A DNA stretch of 7,583 nucleotides, from contig CALEZK010000599.1 of the NCBI GenBank assembly GCA_937928585.1, forward strand, positions 1 through 7,583, given 5' to 3'. A program made the position numbers and the translations under genes. The notes under the pieces were generated by a model. It did no database searches. It was not told where the DNA came from and worked only from the letters and a program-made list of their open reading frames with translations. This DNA is from an uncultured bacterium. GTDB lineage: Bacteria; Hydrogenedentota; Hydrogenedentia; Hydrogenedentales; SLHB01. This document shows positions 6,604-7,583 of the stretch, in pieces (the stretch's first letter is position 1; each line of letters begins with the position of its first letter).

Positions 6604-7583
6604 AGTCGTCCGTAATCTGGTTCCAATCGTATTCGGCCTTCACGCGTTCGACGGCAATCGTGCGAAAACGCGCCACTTCTTCCGGATGATCCACCAGCCA
6701 TTGCAGTTTCTCGCGCAGGTCGTCCACTTCGCTCGTGCGAAACGACACCCCCGCATGCGCTACTGCCTCCACGTTGTACGAGATGTCGCTCACCAGCACG
6801 CAATTGCCCGCGCCCATCGCTTCGAGTATCGCGGGGTGCGTGCCGCCGACCTCCATCGCATTCACATACGCATACGCGTTGGCCTGCAAGGCCTTGTATA
6901 TGTCGCCATATAAACCGCCCGGAAACAGGATTCGCGGGTCCGTCGTCGCCTTCAATTCGCGGATATACTCGTCCGCGAACGGCGCGCTTCCCACGACCAG
7001 CAGTTTCATGTCGGTCTTCACGCCTTCAAATGCCTTCACCAGCACATGCGCGTTGTTCTCCGGCTCCAGCCTGCTCACAAACAGGAAGTACCGCTCCGGC
7101 TCGACGCCGAAATCATGCAACATCTCGCGCTTGAATCCGCGCTCAACAATGTCAGCGCCATACGCGACAAAGGTCGTGTCCCGGCGGAACTTTTTCTTGT
7201 AATAGTCTCTAATCACGCGCGAATCGGCGATCAACACATTCGAAAACTTCGCTGCCAGCCATTCCGCCGCCTTGAAATAGGATTTCGCCGCGCGGTTCCA
7301 TTTCGCCCGCTCCCATTCAAGGCCATCGGTATTCAAGACAACCTTGATGCCAAACATGCGCGCCAGCCAAATGAACGTGCTGTTCCCCGAGCTGCAGTAG
7401 CAGCCCACATCCGCCCCGCGCAGGACCATGTGCACAGTCGACATCAACGTGTGCGTTATCGAGTCCAGGTGCTTCGTATGAATGCTCGCGTGGTATACCA
7501 ACCGAACACCCCTATACATCTCCAACTGATCGCCGTAGTGCGTACTCCGGCAATAAACCGTGACGTCGTGACCCTTTGCGGCC
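6569..7583 (-). CDS. GT4 family glycosyltransferase, DUF1972/WchF-like; N-terminus outside window
   Basis: The frame is open to the window edge; upstream of a TTG codon at 7525 it continues with KGHDVTVYCRSTHYGDQ, which is homologous-looking sequence, so the gene starts outside and TTG is not the true start. About 337 residues are visible. Numbered from 7525: YRGVRLVYHASIHTKHLDSI (4-23) and VVLNTDGLEWERAKWNRAAK (62-81) are characteristic of the DUF1972 N-terminal domain of WchF-like rhamnosyl/glycosyltransferases. The C-terminal GT4 domain shows LFVSRLEPENN (148-158), LLVVGSAP (175-182), FPGGLYGDIYKAL (201-213) and EVGGTHPAILEAMG (225-238). Glu235 is the second Glu of the E-x7-E nucleotide-sugar motif; the first position is Gly227, as is common in this subfamily. 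It should transfer a sugar from an NDP-donor to a lipid-linked repeat unit at the cytoplasmic face. Donor and acceptor are not determinable. The stop codon lies 35 bp inside the methyltransferase gene. Confidence 0.93.
   Translation of the reverse strand, partial: AAKGHDVTVYCRSTHYGDQLEMYRGVRLVYHASIHTKHLDSITHTLMSTVHMVLRGADVGCYCSSGNSTFIWLARMFGIKVVLNTDGLEWERAKWNRAAKSYFKAAEWLAAKFSNVLIADSRVIRDYYKKKFRRDTTFVAYGADIVERGFKREMLHDFGVEPERYFLFVSRLEPENNAHVLVKAFEGVKTDMKLLVVGSAPFADEYIRELKATTDPRILFPGGLYGDIYKALQANAYAYVNAMEVGGTHPAILEAMGAGNCVLVSDISYNVEAVAHAGVSFRTSEVDDLREKLQWLVDHPEEVARFRTIAVERVKAEYDWNQITDDYERIFAETIAG

Overview
This is the 3' part of an exopolysaccharide or capsule biosynthesis and export operon from a GC-rich Gram-negative bacterium. 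The window is roughly 60% GC by eye. All seven genes lie on the minus strand, so transcription runs from high to low coordinates and the window starts and ends inside genes. An outer-membrane Wza-type lipoprotein and an inner-membrane Wzz/Wzc-type co-polymerase show a diderm cell envelope. The phylum cannot be fixed from this stretch. The expanded exporter and the unfamiliar secreted protein would fit a PVC-like, Hydrogenedentota-like or deltaproteobacterial background, but that is a guess.

Layout in transcription order: (1) 7583-6569, a GT4 glycosyltransferase of the DUF1972/WchF-like type, N-terminus outside the window; (2) 6603-5812, a class I SAM-dependent methyltransferase; (3) 5809-4823, an extended-SDR NAD-dependent sugar-nucleotide epimerase/dehydratase; (4) 4813-3836, a sugar-phosphate nucleotidyltransferase with a C-terminal beta-helix-like tail; (5) 3849-3082, a secreted protein of unknown function; a 160-bp spacer; (6) 2921-1542, a Wza-like polysaccharide export lipoprotein with repeated export motifs; (7) 1511-1, a Wzz/GNVR chain-length protein that runs off the window just as a P-loop (Walker A) of a fused BY-kinase domain appears to begin. 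Genes 1-5 overlap or are separated by no more than 9 bp, and genes 6-7 by 30 bp, which suggests one transcript or two closely linked ones. No stretch over 300 bp lacks a gene, and I saw no RNA gene, insertion sequence, CRISPR array or convincing intrinsic terminator.

Inferred joint function: the nucleotidyltransferase and the SDR enzyme make and modify an NDP-sugar, the glycosyltransferase adds a sugar to a lipid-linked repeat unit, the methyltransferase may methylate a sugar or repeat-unit end, and the Wzz(-kinase) and Wza proteins control chain length and carry the polymer across the envelope. Flippase (Wzx), polymerase (Wzy) and initiating phosphoglycosyltransferase are not in the window and would be expected nearby. 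The parts least explained by known families are the secreted protein at 3082-3849 and the repeat architecture of the exporter.
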